Source: an uncultured Methylobacillus sp.
Lineage (GTDB): Bacteria > Pseudomonadota > Gammaproteobacteria > Burkholderiales > Methylophilaceae
NCBI GenBank assembly: GCA_946481235.1
Contig: CAMLME010000110.1
Coordinates: 1-6,168, forward strand
Direction of reading: 5' to 3'
Length of the DNA stretch: 6,168 nt
Shown piece after piece: positions 4,737-6,168 of the stretch; the first letter of the stretch is position 1, and every line of letters begins with the position of its first letter. The notes beneath the pieces were generated by a model that was given only the letters and a program-made list of their open reading frames with translations, made no database searches and had not been told where the DNA came from. Made by a program: the position numbers and the translations under genes.

Positions 4737-5230
4737 TGGGCACCCTGCCATCGCTGCTGCAACACACGTTTCCGCGCCTTGACGATGGTGCGCCCCAGGA
4801 CTTGAGCCAATATGCGGGCAAGGTGCTGTTGGTCGTCAACACCGCCAGCTATTGCGGGCTGACGCCGCAATATGCCGGATTGCAGCAGCTATATACCGGA
4901 TACAAAGAGCGCGGGCTGGTCGTACTCGGCTTTCCATCCAATGAATTCGGCGCGCAGGAGCCTGGCAGCGAGCAGCAGATCGCCGAATTCTGCAGCAGCT
5001 TTTACCATGTCGATTTTCCGATGTTCGGCAAGACCACCGTTACCGAAGGCCAGGCCAATCCGTTTCATAAAATGCTGGGTGAAACGACGGGCGACTGGCC
5101 GAAATGGAATTTCCACAAATACCTGATTGCACGCAATGGCAATGAAGTGCAAAGCTTTTCCAGCATGGTCGCGCCGGACGATCCGGCGCTCCTGGCGGCT
5201 ATTGACCGTTTGCTCGAAACCCCGAACTAA
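4733..5230 (+). CDS. Glutathione peroxidase family thiol peroxidase (2-Cys type)
   Basis: The enzyme reduces hydrogen peroxide or organic hydroperoxides. In the 165-residue reading the active-site motif NTASYCGLT (residues 36-44) carries the peroxidatic cysteine C41 rather than selenocysteine. The other tetrad members are Q75 in LGFPSNEFGAQEPG (65-78) and W125-N126 in WNFHKYLI (125-132). C87 in QQIAEFCSSFYHVDFPMF (81-98) is at the place of the resolving cysteine of yeast Gpx3 and bacterial BtuE. The protein is therefore probably thioredoxin-dependent despite its family name. Serine replaces the cysteine of the common FPCN motif. There is no signal peptide. Two adjacent ATGs (4733 and 4736) are possible starts: GGAG at 4726-4729 is 3 bases from the first and 6 from the second, so the second may be the true one. 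Confidence 0.94.
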   Translation: MMGTLPSLLQHTFPRLDDGAPQDLSQYAGKVLLVVNTASYCGLTPQYAGLQQLYTGYKERGLVVLGFPSNEFGAQEPGSEQQIAEFCSSFYHVDFPMFGKTTVTEGQANPFHKMLGETTGDWPKWNFHKYLIARNGNEVQSFSSMVAPDDPALLAAIDRLLETPN

Positions 5231-6168
5231 CCCGGATTCCCATCGGCGCGCGGTTTGATATAGAGGGGAAGATTGCGATAGGCCCAGATGCCGAAACATG
5301 CCAGCCAGAGGGCCGCAGCGCATAGATACAAATGGCTGCGCGCGACGAACTCCATGCCCGGCATATCGGCGATGATGCGCACAACCACCACTCCCTGGAA
5401 TGCCAGATAAATCCCCCAGGCCAGGCCATCGGCCACCAGCGGGCGCCCCGAATGGCCCAGCGTCACCCGGCTGATCATCCCCAGCACCATGGACGAGAAA
5501 TAGCCGATGACCAATGCGTGCAACGGCGCCTTGGCGAGAATGACATAACCTGCCAGCAGCGCCAGGCTTTGCGCGCTGTACAGCAGCAGCGCGATACCCA
5601 GCCAGGCGAAACCGATGTGCAGCATCGCCAGCAAAGGCTGCACGAGACTGGCGCGCAGCCGCCATGCCCAGCTCATGTAAAGCGCGGCGGCCGCCATTGC
5701 CAGATCGGGCAGCCATAACCAGGCGGCCAGTCCGGTCACCTCGAATATCATATGCAGCAGCGCAGCGGTGGGCATCAGCATCAGCGCCCAGTTGGGACGC
5801 ACGATGTGGTAGTCGGGAATCACGTTGGCGGAAAAGAACGGAATCATGCGATGGCTGATCGCGAAGAAGATCGGAAACAGGAACAGCCATACACCGCCGC
5901 TTTTCGCCAGCGCGATCGGCAAGGCAAACCCGCCGAACTGGCCGAGAAACCAGCCTGCCGCCAGCAGCCAGCCGATTGCCAGCATGATGCTGGTGATGCG
6001 CGCATGTCGCTTGTCGGGATGCTGCGCCTTGAAATAGACGCGCAGCAAGCCGGCCAGCGCAACACCCCATCCTGCCAGAAACAGCAGCGCGGATAACGCC
6101 AGCAGCCATCCCCACACCAGCCCGGCATACAACACCAGGATGCCGACAAACATCAGCAGGAATCCGGG
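5227..6168 (-). CDS. nnrS: NnrS family membrane protein, N-terminus cut by window edge
   Basis: The reading frame is open to the right edge, with five more codons (PGFLL) before the ATG at 6151-6153, so that Met is internal and the real start is outside. The visible 313 residues are strongly hydrophobic, with roughly nine or ten membrane segments. Numbered from the internal Met, the family motifs are FAISHRMIPFFSANV (97-111) and the highly conserved LHALVIGYFSSMVLGMISRV (211-230), followed directly by TLGHSGRPL (231-239). H101, H212 and H234 are plausible metal or haem ligands. NnrS is an inner-membrane haem- and copper-containing protein, linked to nitric oxide stress in Rhodobacter and Vibrio. 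Full-length members have about 400 residues, so roughly a quarter is missing. The TAG stop overlaps the peroxidase stop by 4 bases, tail to tail. No denitrification gene is visible next to it. Confidence 0.93.
   Translation of the reverse strand, partial: PGFLLMFVGILVLYAGLVWGWLLALSALLFLAGWGVALAGLLRVYFKAQHPDKRHARITSIMLAIGWLLAAGWFLGQFGGFALPIALAKSGGVWLFLFPIFFAISHRMIPFFSANVIPDYHIVRPNWALMLMPTAALLHMIFEVTGLAAWLWLPDLAMAAAALYMSWAWRLRASLVQPLLAMLHIGFAWLGIALLLYSAQSLALLAGYVILAKAPLHALVIGYFSSMVLGMISRVTLGHSGRPLVADGLAWGIYLAFQGVVVVRIIADMPGMEFVARSHLYLCAAALWLACFGIWAYRNLPLYIKPRADGNPG

Noticed and set aside
4889..6115. 408-codon open frame on the minus strand
   Set aside because: It overlaps the well-supported NnrS and peroxidase genes, is rich in Arg and has no recognisable family; it is a shadow of GC-rich coding sequence.
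5227..6168. NnrS gene as a truncated or pseudogene beginning at the Met at 6153
   Set aside because: The frame is open to the window edge with hydrophobic residues upstream, so the shortness is due to the window limit.

Overview
The window is a compact, gene-dense piece of chromosome, most likely from a proteobacterium and plausibly a betaproteobacterium. I base this on the protein families present (NnrS, GFA, Pcm, host attachment protein, the MEMO/AMMECR1/radical SAM trio), the GC-rich coding sequence, sigma70-like promoters and GGAGG-type ribosome binding sites. No species can be named from sequence alone. There are nine protein genes, two of them cut by the window edges. I found no RNA gene, mobile element or CRISPR array.

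Region 1 (1-1754, + strand) holds the end of a MEMO-family gene, an AMMECR1-domain gene and a radical SAM gene. They overlap by 8 and 4 bases, so they look like one translationally coupled AmmeMemoRadiSam unit. The chemistry and substrate of this system are, as far as I know, not established.

Region 2 (1755-2949, + strand) holds a small Rrf2-family regulator of the YwnA type and an NAD(P)-binding NmrA/SDR-a5-like protein. A near-consensus sigma70 promoter ahead of the regulator is covered by a perfect 15-bp inverted repeat. The same core (ATGTAAC-N7-GTTACWT) recurs ahead of the oxidoreductase. This is the clearest regulatory circuit in the window: an autorepressed, possibly redox-sensing regulator controlling its neighbour.

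Region 3 (2992-4191, - strand) is a two-gene unit: a host-attachment-family protein followed 9 bases later by protein-L-isoaspartate methyltransferase. An AT-rich divergent intergenic region (4192-4388) carries a candidate promoter for this unit and leads the other way into region 4.

Region 4 (4389-5230, + strand) is a GFA/CENP-V-type zinc protein whose stop overlaps the start of a 2-Cys glutathione-peroxidase-family thiol peroxidase. Region 5 (5227-6168, - strand) is the C-terminal three quarters or so of an NnrS-family membrane protein. Its stop overlaps the peroxidase stop by 4 bases, tail to tail.

Much of the content fits stress and redox care: thiol peroxidase, damaged-protein repair, a GFA protein, NnrS (linked to nitric oxide stress) and a possible redox-sensing repressor. 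No previously unknown defence or mobile system is evident. The least understood elements are the AmmeMemoRadiSam unit and the duplicated Rrf2 operator.
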